Assembly: GCF_900446215.1 (NCBI RefSeq)
Contig: NZ_UAQZ01000013.1
Coordinates: forward strand, 124,001-188,000
DNA: 64,000 bases
Reading direction: 5' to 3'
Origin: Burkholderia cenocepacia
GTDB taxonomy: Bacteria > Pseudomonadota > Gammaproteobacteria > Burkholderiales > Burkholderiaceae
Below, in pieces: positions 24,302-33,114 of the stretch; within the stretch, counting starts at the first letter, position 1, and each line of letters starts with the position of its first letter. The notes under the pieces are model-generated. The model saw only the letters and a program-made list of their open reading frames with translations. It was not told the DNA's origin and did not search any database. Position numbers and translations under genes: made by a program.

Positions 24302-25642
24302 TCACGCATCGCGTCGGCCGCGTTCGATCCCGTCGCGTGACGTTCCGCCCGCCGCCGCGTCGAGCGCCGCGCGCCCCGCCGCCACCGCGATCGCATCGTC
24401 CTGCGGCGTATGCACGCGGCTGCACAGCACGTCGCGATAGTGGCGTTCGAGCGGATTGCCGCGGCTCAGCCCGTGATTGCCCGACAGCTTCAGCGCCTGT
24501 TCGACCGTGCGGATCGCCTGCTCGGTCACGGTCCGCTTGACGAGGCCGCTGGTCGTCGCCGATGGCGCGTTGCCCGCATCGGTGCGCGCGATGTGATCGT
24601 CGAGCAGCACGCGATTCGCGTGCAGCCAGCCTTCGATTTCGCCGACCGCTTCCTGCACGCGCGGCAGCGTCGCGAGCGGCGCGCCGAGCCCGCTCGGCGC
24701 ACGCGTCGTCGCGAATTCGACCAGCCAGTCGCGCGATGCGCGCGCCACCGCGTCGTACAGGCTGCCGAGCAACGCGACCATCCACGCCTGCTGATCGGCC
24801 TGCGCGTCGGCATCCGCGTGCGTGGCAGCCGACACGACCCATGCGTCCGGCGCACGCACGTCGACCGCATGATCGGCCGGCAGCGGCACGTCGTCGAACA
24901 CGACTTCATGGCTGCCCGACGCGCGCAGGCCGAGGTGATTCCAGCTTTCGATCACGCGGATGCGATCGCCGTCGGTGTCAGGGTCGCGCGGCACGAGAAA
25001 CACGCCGACGCGCGGCGTCGGCTCGTCGGTGCGCGCCCATACGGCCAGCCAGCGCAGCGCCGGAATGCCGGTGCTGTACAGCTTGTGACCCGAGAGCCGC
25101 CAGCCGTCGCCATCGCGGCGCGCGATGGTCGCCGGCAGCCCGCCGCGCGACGGCGAACCGAGCGCCGGCTCCACGCGCAGCGCATTGATCAGCGCACCGT
25201 GCGCGACCGCGCTGTCGAACACCGCGCGCCGCACCTGCGCCGGCCAGCGGTTGTCGGCGCGGCCGAGCGCGCGATGCTGCAGGTACGTCATCGTCAGCAC
25301 CAGCGCGGTGGCGGGATCGGCCCGCGCGACGGCGGCGACGATCCGGCTCGCCTGCGCCAGCGTCGCCCCGGCGCCGCCGTGCTCGCGCGGCACGACCTGC
25401 GCGATCAGCCCGGCACGATGCAGCCGCGCGAGGTTCTCGTGCGGAAACCGGCCGTCGACGTCGTTGCGGGCCGCATCGGCGGCGAGTTCGGGGGCGAGGT
25501 GTTCGAGCCGCGCGGCGAGGCGCGCGTCGTTCGTCCCGTCGGCGTCTGCGTCCGCAACGTCGGCGGTGCCGGCGGCATCGGCAGGCAGAAGGCGCAGCGC
25601 AGGTTGCGGTGGCGGCGAGGAAGCGGCAAGGCTGGCGGACAT
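24302..25642 (-). CDS. Acyl-CoA dehydrogenase-fold flavoprotein (SfnB/DszC-like)
   Basis: 446 residues. After a low-complexity Ala/Asp-rich start (residues 1-45) comes an acyl-CoA dehydrogenase fold: LHRAGLIAQVVPREHGGAGATLAQASRIVAAVARADPATAL, WRLSGHKLYSTGIPALRWLAVWART, ESWNHLGLRASGSHEVVFDDVPLP, and a C-terminal helical bundle with LSGNHGLSRGNPLERHYRDVLCSRVHTPQDD. Members near sulfonate genes are usually FMNH2-dependent monooxygenases acting on sulfur compounds rather than true acyl-CoA dehydrogenases. It is divergent from an LLM monooxygenase-ABC operon, which supports that role. Confidence 0.82.
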   Translation of the reverse strand: MSASLAASSPPPQPALRLLPADAAGTADVADADADGTNDARLAARLEHLAPELAADAARNDVDGRFPHENLARLHRAGLIAQVVPREHGGAGATLAQASRIVAAVARADPATALVLTMTYLQHRALGRADNRWPAQVRRAVFDSAVAHGALINALRVEPALGSPSRGGLPATIARRDGDGWRLSGHKLYSTGIPALRWLAVWARTDEPTPRVGVFLVPRDPDTDGDRIRVIESWNHLGLRASGSHEVVFDDVPLPADHAVDVRAPDAWVVSAATHADADAQADQQAWMVALLGSLYDAVARASRDWLVEFATTRAPSGLGAPLATLPRVQEAVGEIEGWLHANRVLLDDHIARTDAGNAPSATTSGLVKRTVTEQAIRTVEQALKLSGNHGLSRGNPLERHYRDVLCSRVHTPQDDAIAVAAGRAALDAAAGGTSRDGIERGRRDA

Positions 25643-25868
25643 CGAAACGGATTCCCTGGGTAGTTCGGACACGGCGACGAGAACGGCGCCAACGCGCGCC
25701 CGATCATTCGCGAGCCCACAGCGTATGCGCAACGCATGCGGCCCCAAACCATGCAAATCTGATATTCAAATCGGGATTGATTATTTCCATTCCGCATGAT
25801 CCCGGCGTTAACCTGCGCTCCATTCCTGCCCGGCCGTGCGCCGGGACGTCCCTGCACCGGAGACCCAG

Positions 25869-26954
25869 ATGAGCGTCGAATTCATCGGCATGATCCAGAG
25901 CCAGAAGCAGTCGGAAATCCACCCGGCGTCCGGCCCCGTGGTCGATCCCGACTATGTGCGCGACTTTGCCCGCGCCCACGAAACGGCCGGCTTCGACCGG
26001 ATCCTCGTGCCGCATCACTCGACCGGCCCGTCGGCGACGCTGACGATCGCGTTCGCGGCGGCCGCGACCGAGCGCATCCACTTCATGCTCGCGCATCGCC
26101 CGGGATTCACCGCGCCGACGCTCGCCGCGCGGCAGATCGCGACGCTCGACCAGTTCAGCCGCGGCCGACTCGCCGTGCACTTCATCTCCGGCGGCTCGGA
26201 CAGCGAACAGCAGCGCGACGGCGATTTCCTCGATCACGACGCACGCTACGCGCGCACCGACGAATACCTGGGCATCCTGCGGCGGATCTGGACGGAAACG
26301 CAGCCGTTCGATCACGACGGCGCGCACTACCGGTTCAAGCAGGGCTTTTCGGAAGTGAAGCCGTTCCAGCAGCCGCATGTGCCGATCTACTTCGGCGGCG
26401 CGTCGGAAGCCGCGCTCGCGGTGGCCGGCAAGCACGCGGACGTCTATGCGCTGTGGGGCGAATCGCTCGACCAGGTGCGCGACCTGACGACCCGCGTACG
26501 CGCCGAAGCCGCGAAGCACGGCCGCCAGGTGCGCTTCTCCGTGTCGTTCCGCCCGATCCTCGCGGCGACCGAGGACGAAGCGTGGGCGCGCGCGCACCGC
26601 ATCCTCGACGAAACGCGCCGGTTGCGCGAAGCGGCGGGACTCGGCGCCGGCGGCCCGCAGCAGAGCGAAGGCGCGCGCCGCCTGCTCGCCGCGGCCGAGC
26701 GCGGCTCGCGCGTCGACAAGCGGCTGTGGACCGAGATCGCGAAGCTCACCGGCGCGCGCTCGAATTCGACGGCGCTCGTCGGCACGCCCGAACAGGTCGC
26801 CGACGCGCTGCTCGACTACTACGACCTCGGCGTGACGACCTTCCTGATCCGCGGTTTCGACCCGTTGGAAGACGCGATCGACTACGGCCGCGAACTGATT
26901 CCGCGCGTGCGCAACGCCGTCGCCGAACGCGACGCGGCACGCGGCGCCGCCTGA
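25869..26954 (+). CDS. LLM-class FMNH2-dependent monooxygenase (SsuD-like)
   Basis: 361 residues. Luciferase-like barrel: FIGMIQSQKQSE at the N-terminus, HETAGFDRILVPHHSTGPS, FMLAHRPGFTAPTLAARQIATLDQFSRGRLAVHFISGGSDSEQQRDGD, DEYLGILRRIW and YFGGASEAALAVAGKHADVYALWGE. These are typical of alkanesulfonate monooxygenases (SsuD), which cleave sulfonates to sulfite and aldehyde. No flavin reductase gene is nearby, so reduced flavin must come from elsewhere. First gene of the transporter operon. The start at 25869 follows a GGAGA site. Confidence 0.9.
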   Translation: MSVEFIGMIQSQKQSEIHPASGPVVDPDYVRDFARAHETAGFDRILVPHHSTGPSATLTIAFAAAATERIHFMLAHRPGFTAPTLAARQIATLDQFSRGRLAVHFISGGSDSEQQRDGDFLDHDARYARTDEYLGILRRIWTETQPFDHDGAHYRFKQGFSEVKPFQQPHVPIYFGGASEAALAVAGKHADVYALWGESLDQVRDLTTRVRAEAAKHGRQVRFSVSFRPILAATEDEAWARAHRILDETRRLREAAGLGAGGPQQSEGARRLLAAAERGSRVDKRLWTEIAKLTGARSNSTALVGTPEQVADALLDYYDLGVTTFLIRGFDPLEDAIDYGRELIPRVRNAVAERDAARGAA

Positions 26955-26977
26955 GCCCAACGGAGCCCTACGCGATC

Positions 26978-27817
26978 ATGTCCGCCGTCCTTTCGCCCCC
27001 CAACCGTACCGCATCGGGCCTCGTGCTCGCCGACACCCCGCGCCAGCACTTCTGGTTCGATCCGCCCGCGCCGCGCATCGACGTGGCCGCCGAGCGCCGC
27101 CACCGGCAGGAGCGGCTCGCAGCCGCGTTCCGGCTATTCGCGCGCTTCGGCTTCGCGTCGGGCCTCGCCGGCCACATCACCGCGCGCGATCCGGAGCTGC
27201 CCGACCATTTCTGGGTGAACCCGCTCGGCGTGCATTTCTCGCAGATCAAGGTGTCCGACCTGCTGCTCGTCAACGCACGCGGCGAAACCGCGATCGGCCA
27301 GCGGCCGCTGAACAAGGCCGCGTTCGCGATCCATGCGGCGATCCACGAAGCCCATCCGCACGTGGTCGCCGCCGCGCACACGCATTCGACCTACGGCAAG
27401 GCCTGGTCGACGCTCGGTCGCCCGCTCGATCCGCTCACGCAGGACGCGTGCGTGTTCTACGAGGATCACGCGCTGTTCGACGATTTCACGGGGATGGTCG
27501 TCGACACCAGCGAAGGCGCGCGGATCGCCGAGGCGCTCGCGAAGCCGGACGGCACCACGCACAAGGGCGTGATCCTGAAGAACCACGGCATCCTGACGGC
27601 CGGCCCGACGGTCGAGGCCGCCGCGTGGTGGTACATCGCGCTCGACAACGCCGCGCACACGCAGTTGCTGGCCGAAGCGGCCGGCACGCCGCAGCCGATC
27701 GATCACGCGACCGCGCGCCATACGCACGGCCAGATCGGCGGCCCCGACGGCGCGCTGCATGCGTTCGACAGCCTGTTCGCGCGCGTCGTCGCCGACGAAC
27801 CCGACCTGCTCGACTGA
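26978..27817 (+). CDS. Class II aldolase/adducin family protein
   Basis: 279 residues. Adducin/aldolase core: GFASGLAGHITARDPE, HFWVNPLGVHFSQIKVSDLLLVN, the metal-binding pair in AAAHTHSTYG, a catalytic region FYEDHALFDDF, and GVILKNHGILTAG. Family members cleave or epimerise sugar-like substrates with Zn. Its place 23 bp after the SsuD-like monooxygenase suggests it handles the carbon product of desulfonation; this is inference. Confidence 0.87.
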   Translation: MSAVLSPPNRTASGLVLADTPRQHFWFDPPAPRIDVAAERRHRQERLAAAFRLFARFGFASGLAGHITARDPELPDHFWVNPLGVHFSQIKVSDLLLVNARGETAIGQRPLNKAAFAIHAAIHEAHPHVVAAAHTHSTYGKAWSTLGRPLDPLTQDACVFYEDHALFDDFTGMVVDTSEGARIAEALAKPDGTTHKGVILKNHGILTAGPTVEAAAWWYIALDNAAHTQLLAEAAGTPQPIDHATARHTHGQIGGPDGALHAFDSLFARVVADEPDLLD

Positions 27818-27848
27818 GCCGCCCTTGCGCTACCCCGGAGACCACACA

Positions 27849-28883
27849 ATGACCCACACCACCGCACCCGCGCCCGCCGACGCGCACGACGACCAGCGCC
27901 GCCGGCTGCTGCGCGCGGCCGGTGCCGCCGCGCTCGCCGTACCGGCGATCACGCTCGGCCGCAAGGCCTGGTCCGCGCCGCCGCTGAAGAAGCTGACGTT
28001 CGCGTGGAACCAGAACGCGTTCTGCCTGACGCCGATCGTCGTCGCGCAGGAGCGCGGCTTCTTCGAGAAGAACGGGCTGAAGGTCGAGCTGATCAACTAC
28101 AGCGGCTCGACCGACCAGTTGCTCGAATCGATCGCGACCGGCAAGGCCGACGCGGCGGTCGGGATGATCCACCGCTGGCTCAAGCCGCTCGAAGCCGGCT
28201 TCGACGTGAAGATCATCGGCAGCTCGCACGGCGGCTGCGTGCGCCTGCTCGGCGCGAAGGCGGCCGGCGTCACGACGCTGCAGGCGCTGAAGGGCAAGAC
28301 GGTCGGCGTCAGCGATCTGGCCGCGCCCGGCAAGCACTTCTTCTCGATCCTGCTCGCGAAGAACGGCATCGATCCGGAGCGCGACATCACATGGCGACAG
28401 TATCCGGCCGACCTGCTCGGCGTCGCGGTCGATAAGGGCGAAATCCACGCGATCGCCGACGGCGACCCGAATCTGTATCTGCTCGAAAAACGCAGCAACG
28501 GCGCGTATACCGAACTCGCGACCAACCTGTCCGGCGAATACGCGCGCAAGGTGTGCTGCGTGATCGGCGCGCGCGGCGACCTCGTGCGCAACGACCGGCC
28601 GTCGGCCGCCGCGCTCGCGCGCTCGATCGTGCAGGCCACCGAGTACACGCACGACAACCCGAACGAAGCCGCGAAGGTGTTCGCGAAGTATTCGCCGAAG
28701 ATCAGCCCCGAGGATCTGCGCAAGCTGTACGCGACGCTCACCTACACACATCACCCGACCAACGTCGACCTGCAGCAGGAAATCGCATTCTATGCGGACG
28801 ATTTCCGCCGCATCAGCGTACTGAAGAAGAGCACGGACCCGCAGCGCTTCGCGCAGCAGGTCTATGCGAACGTACTGGGGTAA
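27849..28883 (+). CDS. SsuA/TauA-type ABC substrate-binding protein
   Basis: 344 residues with a Tat-like signal (RRRLLRAAGAAALAVPAITLG). The mature part follows the nitrate/sulfonate binding fold: FAWNQNAFCLTPIVVAQERGFFEKNGLKVELINYSGSTDQLLESIATGKADAAVGMIH, GKTVGVSDLAAPG and YPADLLGVAVDKGEIHAIADGD. Periplasmic sulfonate or related organosulfur capture is the likely role. It lies 31 bp after the aldolase gene and 4 bp before the permease gene. Confidence 0.9.
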   Translation: MTHTTAPAPADAHDDQRRRLLRAAGAAALAVPAITLGRKAWSAPPLKKLTFAWNQNAFCLTPIVVAQERGFFEKNGLKVELINYSGSTDQLLESIATGKADAAVGMIHRWLKPLEAGFDVKIIGSSHGGCVRLLGAKAAGVTTLQALKGKTVGVSDLAAPGKHFFSILLAKNGIDPERDITWRQYPADLLGVAVDKGEIHAIADGDPNLYLLEKRSNGAYTELATNLSGEYARKVCCVIGARGDLVRNDRPSAAALARSIVQATEYTHDNPNEAAKVFAKYSPKISPEDLRKLYATLTYTHHPTNVDLQQEIAFYADDFRRISVLKKSTDPQRFAQQVYANVLG

Positions 28884-28887
28884 CGCG

Positions 28888-29985
28888 ATGTCGACGATCG
28901 AACACGCTTCCGCCGCACGCACCGCATCGGCTCCGGTCGGCGCCGCCGCCAACGCTACAGCTTCCGCGCGTCCGGCCTGCACGACGTGCGACGCCACGCT
29001 GGCCGCGCAAGCGCGGCGCGAGCGTACCTGGCCGACCGGGATCGCCGCCGCAGTCGCGTGGGCCGCGCTCGGCGCGCTCACGCAACTGTGGCCGAACCGG
29101 ATCGTCGGCTTCAGCGACTGGGCGTACACCGACACGTTCGGCACGGCCGCGTGGACGATCGCCGCGCTGCTGCTCGTCGCCGCGACGCTCGGCCATCTCG
29201 TTGCGGCGACCCGCACGCGGCTCGCACGCGTGCGTCCGGCCGGCCCGTGGCTCGTCGCGCTGCCGCTCGTGCTCGCCGCGTGGGAAATCGTCACCGCGAA
29301 AACCGGCTGGCTGCCGACGCCGTTCTTCGCGCCGCCGCAGGCGCTGATCGAAGTCTACGTCGACGACTGGCCGCGCCTCGCCGGCAGCGCCGGCAACACG
29401 CTGAAGCTGCTCGCGCTCGGCTTCGCGTACGGCGTCACGGTCGGCTTCGCGGTGGGCGTGTCGATCGGCTGGTCGCGCCGGATCGGCTACTGGGTGCATC
29501 CGGTGCTGCGCGTGCTCGGGCCGGTGCCGGCCACCGCGCTGCTGCCGCTCACGTTCTACTTCTTCCCGTCGAGCTATTCGGCCGCCGCGTTCCTGATCGC
29601 GCTGGCGACGGGCTTCCCGGTTGCCGTCCTGACGTGGTCGGGCGTCGCGAGCGTGAACAAGCAGTACTACGACGTCGCGCGCACGCTCGGCGCGAACGCG
29701 CGCTTCCTCGTGCTGCGCGTCGCGATTCCGGCCGCGCTCCCACACGTGTTCGTCGGCATTTTCATGGGGCTCAGCGCATCGTTCACGGTGCTGGTCGTCG
29801 CCGAGATGATGGGCGTCAAGTCGGGGCTCGGCTGGTATTTGAGCTGGGCGCAGGGCTGGGCGTCGTACGTGAACATGTATGCGGCGCTGATCGTGATGGC
29901 GCTGCTGTTTTCCGGGCTGATCGCGCTGCTGTTCGCGCTGCGCGACCGTGTGCTCGCGTGGCAGAAAGGAACCGTCAAATGGTAA
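28888..29985 (+). CDS. ABC transporter permease (SsuC/TauC type)
   Basis: 365 residues. It is longer than usual SsuC (about 260): an extra N-terminal region (residues 45-110) has two further membrane segments before the typical part beginning WLVALPLVLAAWEIV. The core has six membrane spans and the coupling-helix segment YYDVARTLGANARFLVLRVAIPAALPHVFVGI. It overlaps the ATPase start by 7 bp. Part of the sulfonate-type importer. Confidence 0.9.
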   Translation: MSTIEHASAARTASAPVGAAANATASARPACTTCDATLAAQARRERTWPTGIAAAVAWAALGALTQLWPNRIVGFSDWAYTDTFGTAAWTIAALLLVAATLGHLVAATRTRLARVRPAGPWLVALPLVLAAWEIVTAKTGWLPTPFFAPPQALIEVYVDDWPRLAGSAGNTLKLLALGFAYGVTVGFAVGVSIGWSRRIGYWVHPVLRVLGPVPATALLPLTFYFFPSSYSAAAFLIALATGFPVAVLTWSGVASVNKQYYDVARTLGANARFLVLRVAIPAALPHVFVGIFMGLSASFTVLVVAEMMGVKSGLGWYLSWAQGWASYVNMYAALIVMALLFSGLIALLFALRDRVLAWQKGTVKW

Positions 29986-30800
29986 GCGCCGCCGTACTCG
30001 AACCGTCCGCGGCCATTGCCGCGGCGCCCGCCGTCACGCCGCCGCGCGGCGCGCGCATCGACATCCGCCGCGTCAGCCACGCGTTCGACGGCCCCGGCGG
30101 CGCGCTGCCGGTGCTCGACGACGTGTCGCTGTCGGTCGCGGCCGGCGAATTCGTCGCACTGCTCGGCCCGAGCGGCTGCGGGAAATCGACGCTGCTGCGC
30201 CTCGTCGCGGGGCTCGACGCCGCGCGGCAAGGCACCATCGCGCAGGACGGCGTGCCGATCGAGCGCCCCGATCCGTCGCGCATCGTCGTGTTCCAGGACC
30301 CGACGCTGTACCCGTGGCGGCGCGTGCGCGCGAACGTCGCGCTCGGCCTCGAAGCGCGCGGGGTGGCGCGCACCGCGCAGCATCGCGTCGACGATGCGCT
30401 CGCGCGCGTCGGGCTGCAGGAGTTCGCGAACGTGTTTCCGCATCAGTTGTCCGGCGGGATGGCGCAGCGCGTCGCACTCGCCCGCGCGCTCGTCAACGAT
30501 CCGCGCCTGCTGATCCTCGACGAGCCGCTCGGCAAGCTCGATTCGCTGACGCGGCTCACGATGCAGGCCGAGCTGACCGCGCTGTGGCAGCGCGACGGGT
30601 TCTCCGCGCTGCTCGTCACGCACGACGTGGAAGAAGCGCTGTTCCTCGCGCAGCGCGTGATCGTGTTCGGGCCGCGGCCGGCCCGGATCGTCGCCGAACT
30701 GCGCGTCGACCTGCCCTACCCGCGCCATCGCGGCGACCCGCGCCTCGCCGCCTTGCGCCACGACGCGCTGCGGCATCTCGGGCTCGATGCGAGCTGGTAG
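29979..30800 (+). CDS. ABC transporter ATP-binding protein (SsuB/TauB type)
   Basis: 273 residues. Walker A GPSGCGKST, Q-loop VFQDPTLYPW, signature LSGGMAQR, Walker B LLILDEPLGKLD and the switch His in VTHDVEEAL. The Q-loop WRRVRANVALGL block is typical of nitrate/sulfonate/taurine importers. ATG 29979 lies inside the end of the permease gene, so the two are translationally coupled. Confidence 0.94.
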   Translation: MVSAAVLEPSAAIAAAPAVTPPRGARIDIRRVSHAFDGPGGALPVLDDVSLSVAAGEFVALLGPSGCGKSTLLRLVAGLDAARQGTIAQDGVPIERPDPSRIVVFQDPTLYPWRRVRANVALGLEARGVARTAQHRVDDALARVGLQEFANVFPHQLSGGMAQRVALARALVNDPRLLILDEPLGKLDSLTRLTMQAELTALWQRDGFSALLVTHDVEEALFLAQRVIVFGPRPARIVAELRVDLPYPRHRGDPRLAALRHDALRHLGLDASW

Positions 30801-30850
30801 ATGCCGGATGCCGTTCGACGTTTGATTGCCGTCCGGCGGAGACGCGCGCG

Positions 30851-32032
30851 ATGAATGCGCCGCCGTTCGCCGACTGGGCCATCGCGTTCCTGCAACTGCT
30901 GTATCGCGCGCAAATCGCGCTGGCGCATGGGCTCCACGCGATCGGCCTGACCGGCGACGCCGATGGCCAGGCCGCGTGGCCGTGGGCGCATCGCATCGCG
31001 CTCGAAACGCTGCGCATCGACGCGGGGCTCACGCGGCAGCTCGCGCTCGCCTGCGGCGTGACGGCGCTGGCCGTCGTGCTCGCGTGCACCGCGCTCGCTT
31101 CGCGCAAGTGGCGTATCGCATCGGCCATCGCCGCACTGGCCGTCGCGTGGTTCGCGCCGTGGCCGCCCGCTTCGCTGTGGCTCGCGCCGGCCGTGCCGAC
31201 GAGCTTCCAGCGCGATCCCGCGCCGTTTTCCGTAGCGAACGTGATGCGCGGCGCGCACCTGTATACGCAACATTGCGCGGCCTGCCACGGCGCGGACGGA
31301 CGCGGCGAAGGGCCGCTCGCCGCCACGCTCGCGCACTGGCCGCCGACCTTCGCCGGCGCGCTGCTCGCGCGTCGCCTCGACGGCGAACTGTTCTGGCGCG
31401 TGCGCCACGGCACGCAGGACGAGCACGGCGCGTCGACGATGCCCGGCTTCGCGGCGACACTCGGCCCGCAGGACACCTGGGCCGTGCTCGACTACCTGAA
31501 AGCGCTGGCCGCCGGCAGCGGCGCGCAGGCGGAAGGCGCGTGGCTGGTGCCGGTCCCGCTGCCGGCCCTCGACGTGCGGTGCGGCGGCGCCGCGCCTCAA
31601 GCGCTCGAGCGCTGGCGCGAAGGCCAGCGCGTGCGCGTCGTCGCGCTCGAGCCGGGCGCCACGCCACCGCCGGAAGACGCGCGCTGGCAGACCTTGCTCG
31701 TCACCGAAAACGGGGGGTTGGTGCCGCCGTCGACCGGCTCGCGCGCGAACTGCGTCGCGACGACCGCCGATGCGTGGCGCGCGTTCGCGACGATTGCCGG
31801 CGTCGCACCCGAGGCACTCGCCGGCACGCAACTGCTCGCCGATCGACGCGGGTGGCTGCGGGCGCGGGCGTTGCCGGGCAGCGCCGGCTGGTCGGACGCC
31901 GACCTGCTGTGCCGCTCGGATGCGGTGGCCCGGCCGGCCGCGCGCGCCACCAGCGGCGACGCCCTGACCGCGCTGCTGCTGCGTGTCGACAACGAACCCG
32001 TGCGCGACGTACAGGCCGGGCTCCCGCATTGA
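30851..32032 (+). CDS. Membrane-anchored cytochrome c with unassigned C-terminal domain
   Basis: 393 residues, ATG 30851 with GGAGA. Residues 65-115 form two membrane segments (LALACGVTALAVVLACTALA, IASAIAALAVAWF). A class I cytochrome c domain spans roughly 130-220, with heme motif CAACHGADGRGEGP and a Met ligand candidate in STMPGF. The last 170 residues (with Cys in LDVRCGG, SRANCVA and LLCRSD) match no domain I recognise; WQTLLVTENGG and LLADRRGWLRA hint at a thioredoxin-like fold. It lies inside an organosulfur importer operon, between the ATPase and a second binding protein, which is unusual. Confidence 0.8.
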   Translation: MNAPPFADWAIAFLQLLYRAQIALAHGLHAIGLTGDADGQAAWPWAHRIALETLRIDAGLTRQLALACGVTALAVVLACTALASRKWRIASAIAALAVAWFAPWPPASLWLAPAVPTSFQRDPAPFSVANVMRGAHLYTQHCAACHGADGRGEGPLAATLAHWPPTFAGALLARRLDGELFWRVRHGTQDEHGASTMPGFAATLGPQDTWAVLDYLKALAAGSGAQAEGAWLVPVPLPALDVRCGGAAPQALERWREGQRVRVVALEPGATPPPEDARWQTLLVTENGGLVPPSTGSRANCVATTADAWRAFATIAGVAPEALAGTQLLADRRGWLRARALPGSAGWSDADLLCRSDAVARPAARATSGDALTALLLRVDNEPVRDVQAGLPH

Positions 32033-32065
32033 ACCCACGAATCCTTCCTTCAACCGAACTTCACG

Positions 32066-33019
32066 ATGAATCCGACCCGACGCCACTTCCTCGCGCAGGC
32101 GAGCGCCCTTGCCACGATCGCCGCCGCCCCGACTGCGCTGCGCGCGCAATCCGGTACACGGCCACTGCTGCGCGCCGGCGACCAGAAAGGCGGGCTGCGC
32201 GCGCTGCTCGAAGCGGCCGGCGAACTGAACGGCCTCGCGTACGACATCGCGTGGACCGAATTTCCGGCCGCCGCGCCGCTCGCGGAAGCGCTGAACGCAG
32301 CCGCGGTCGACTGCGGGCCGATCGGCGACGCGCCGGTGATCTTCGCGCTCGCATCGGGCGCCCGCATCAAGGTGATCGGCGCGAACCGTTCCGATCCGTA
32401 CGGCACGGCCGTGCTCGTGCAACCCGACGCCGCGCTGAAAGGCGCGGCCGACCTGAAGGGCAAGCGCATCGGCACCACGCGCGGCTCGATCGGCCATTTC
32501 GTCACGCTGAAGGCGCTCGATGCGGCCGGCCTGCCGCCCGATGCCGTGTCGTTCCGCTTCCTGCCGCCGGCCGACACGATGCTGGCGCTCGCCACCGGTT
32601 CGATCGACGCGTGGGCGACCTGGGAGCCCTACACCGCGCTCGCCGAAACGAGCGGCCGCGCGCGCGTGCTGGTCAACGGCCGCGGACTGTGGTCGGGCCT
32701 CAGCTATCTCGCGGCAACCGACGCGGCGATCGCCTCGAAGCGCGACGTGCTGCACGATTTCCTGCGACGCGTCGTGCGCGCGCAGGCCTGGTCGTACCGG
32801 CACGCCGACGCGTATTCGGCGGCGCTCGCGCGCATCATCGGCATTCCGCCGGCCGCCGCGAAGCTGCAATTCGAGCGCCGCGGCACGCGCTGGCTGCCGA
32901 TCGACGCGACGGTGATCGCCGAACAGCAGCGCACGGCCGACTTCTACCTGAAGGCCGGGTTGCTGCGCCAGCCGCTCGACGTGCGCACGACCTTCGACAC
33001 CGGCTTCCCGCTCGGCTGA
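32066..33019 (+). CDS. Second SsuA-like ABC substrate-binding protein
   Basis: 317 residues, export signal MNPTRRHFLAQASALATIAAAPTALRA with an RR motif suggesting Tat. Binding-protein fold: RAGDQKGGLRALLEAAGEL, DCGPIGDAPVIFALASGARIKVIGANRSDP, LKGKRIGTTRGSIGHFVTLKALDAAGL and ATGSIDAWATWEPYTA. It is clearly different from the first binding protein of the operon. Two binding proteins with one permease and ATPase suggest broadened substrate range. It closes the operon; a 95-bp gap precedes the MOSC gene. Confidence 0.9.
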   Translation: MNPTRRHFLAQASALATIAAAPTALRAQSGTRPLLRAGDQKGGLRALLEAAGELNGLAYDIAWTEFPAAAPLAEALNAAAVDCGPIGDAPVIFALASGARIKVIGANRSDPYGTAVLVQPDAALKGAADLKGKRIGTTRGSIGHFVTLKALDAAGLPPDAVSFRFLPPADTMLALATGSIDAWATWEPYTALAETSGRARVLVNGRGLWSGLSYLAATDAAIASKRDVLHDFLRRVVRAQAWSYRHADAYSAALARIIGIPPAAAKLQFERRGTRWLPIDATVIAEQQRTADFYLKAGLLRQPLDVRTTFDTGFPLG

Positions 33020-33114
33020 CGGATGCGTGGCGGTAGGCGGTACGCGGCCGCCCAAACGGCTTCGGCCCGATCTGGCACAATCGCGATTCGATCATCCCGC
33101 CGTCAGCCAGCGTC

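Noticed and set aside
30716-33055. A 779-codon minus-strand frame
   Set aside because: Antisense to cytochrome c and binding-protein genes that have clear motifs and ribosome sites.
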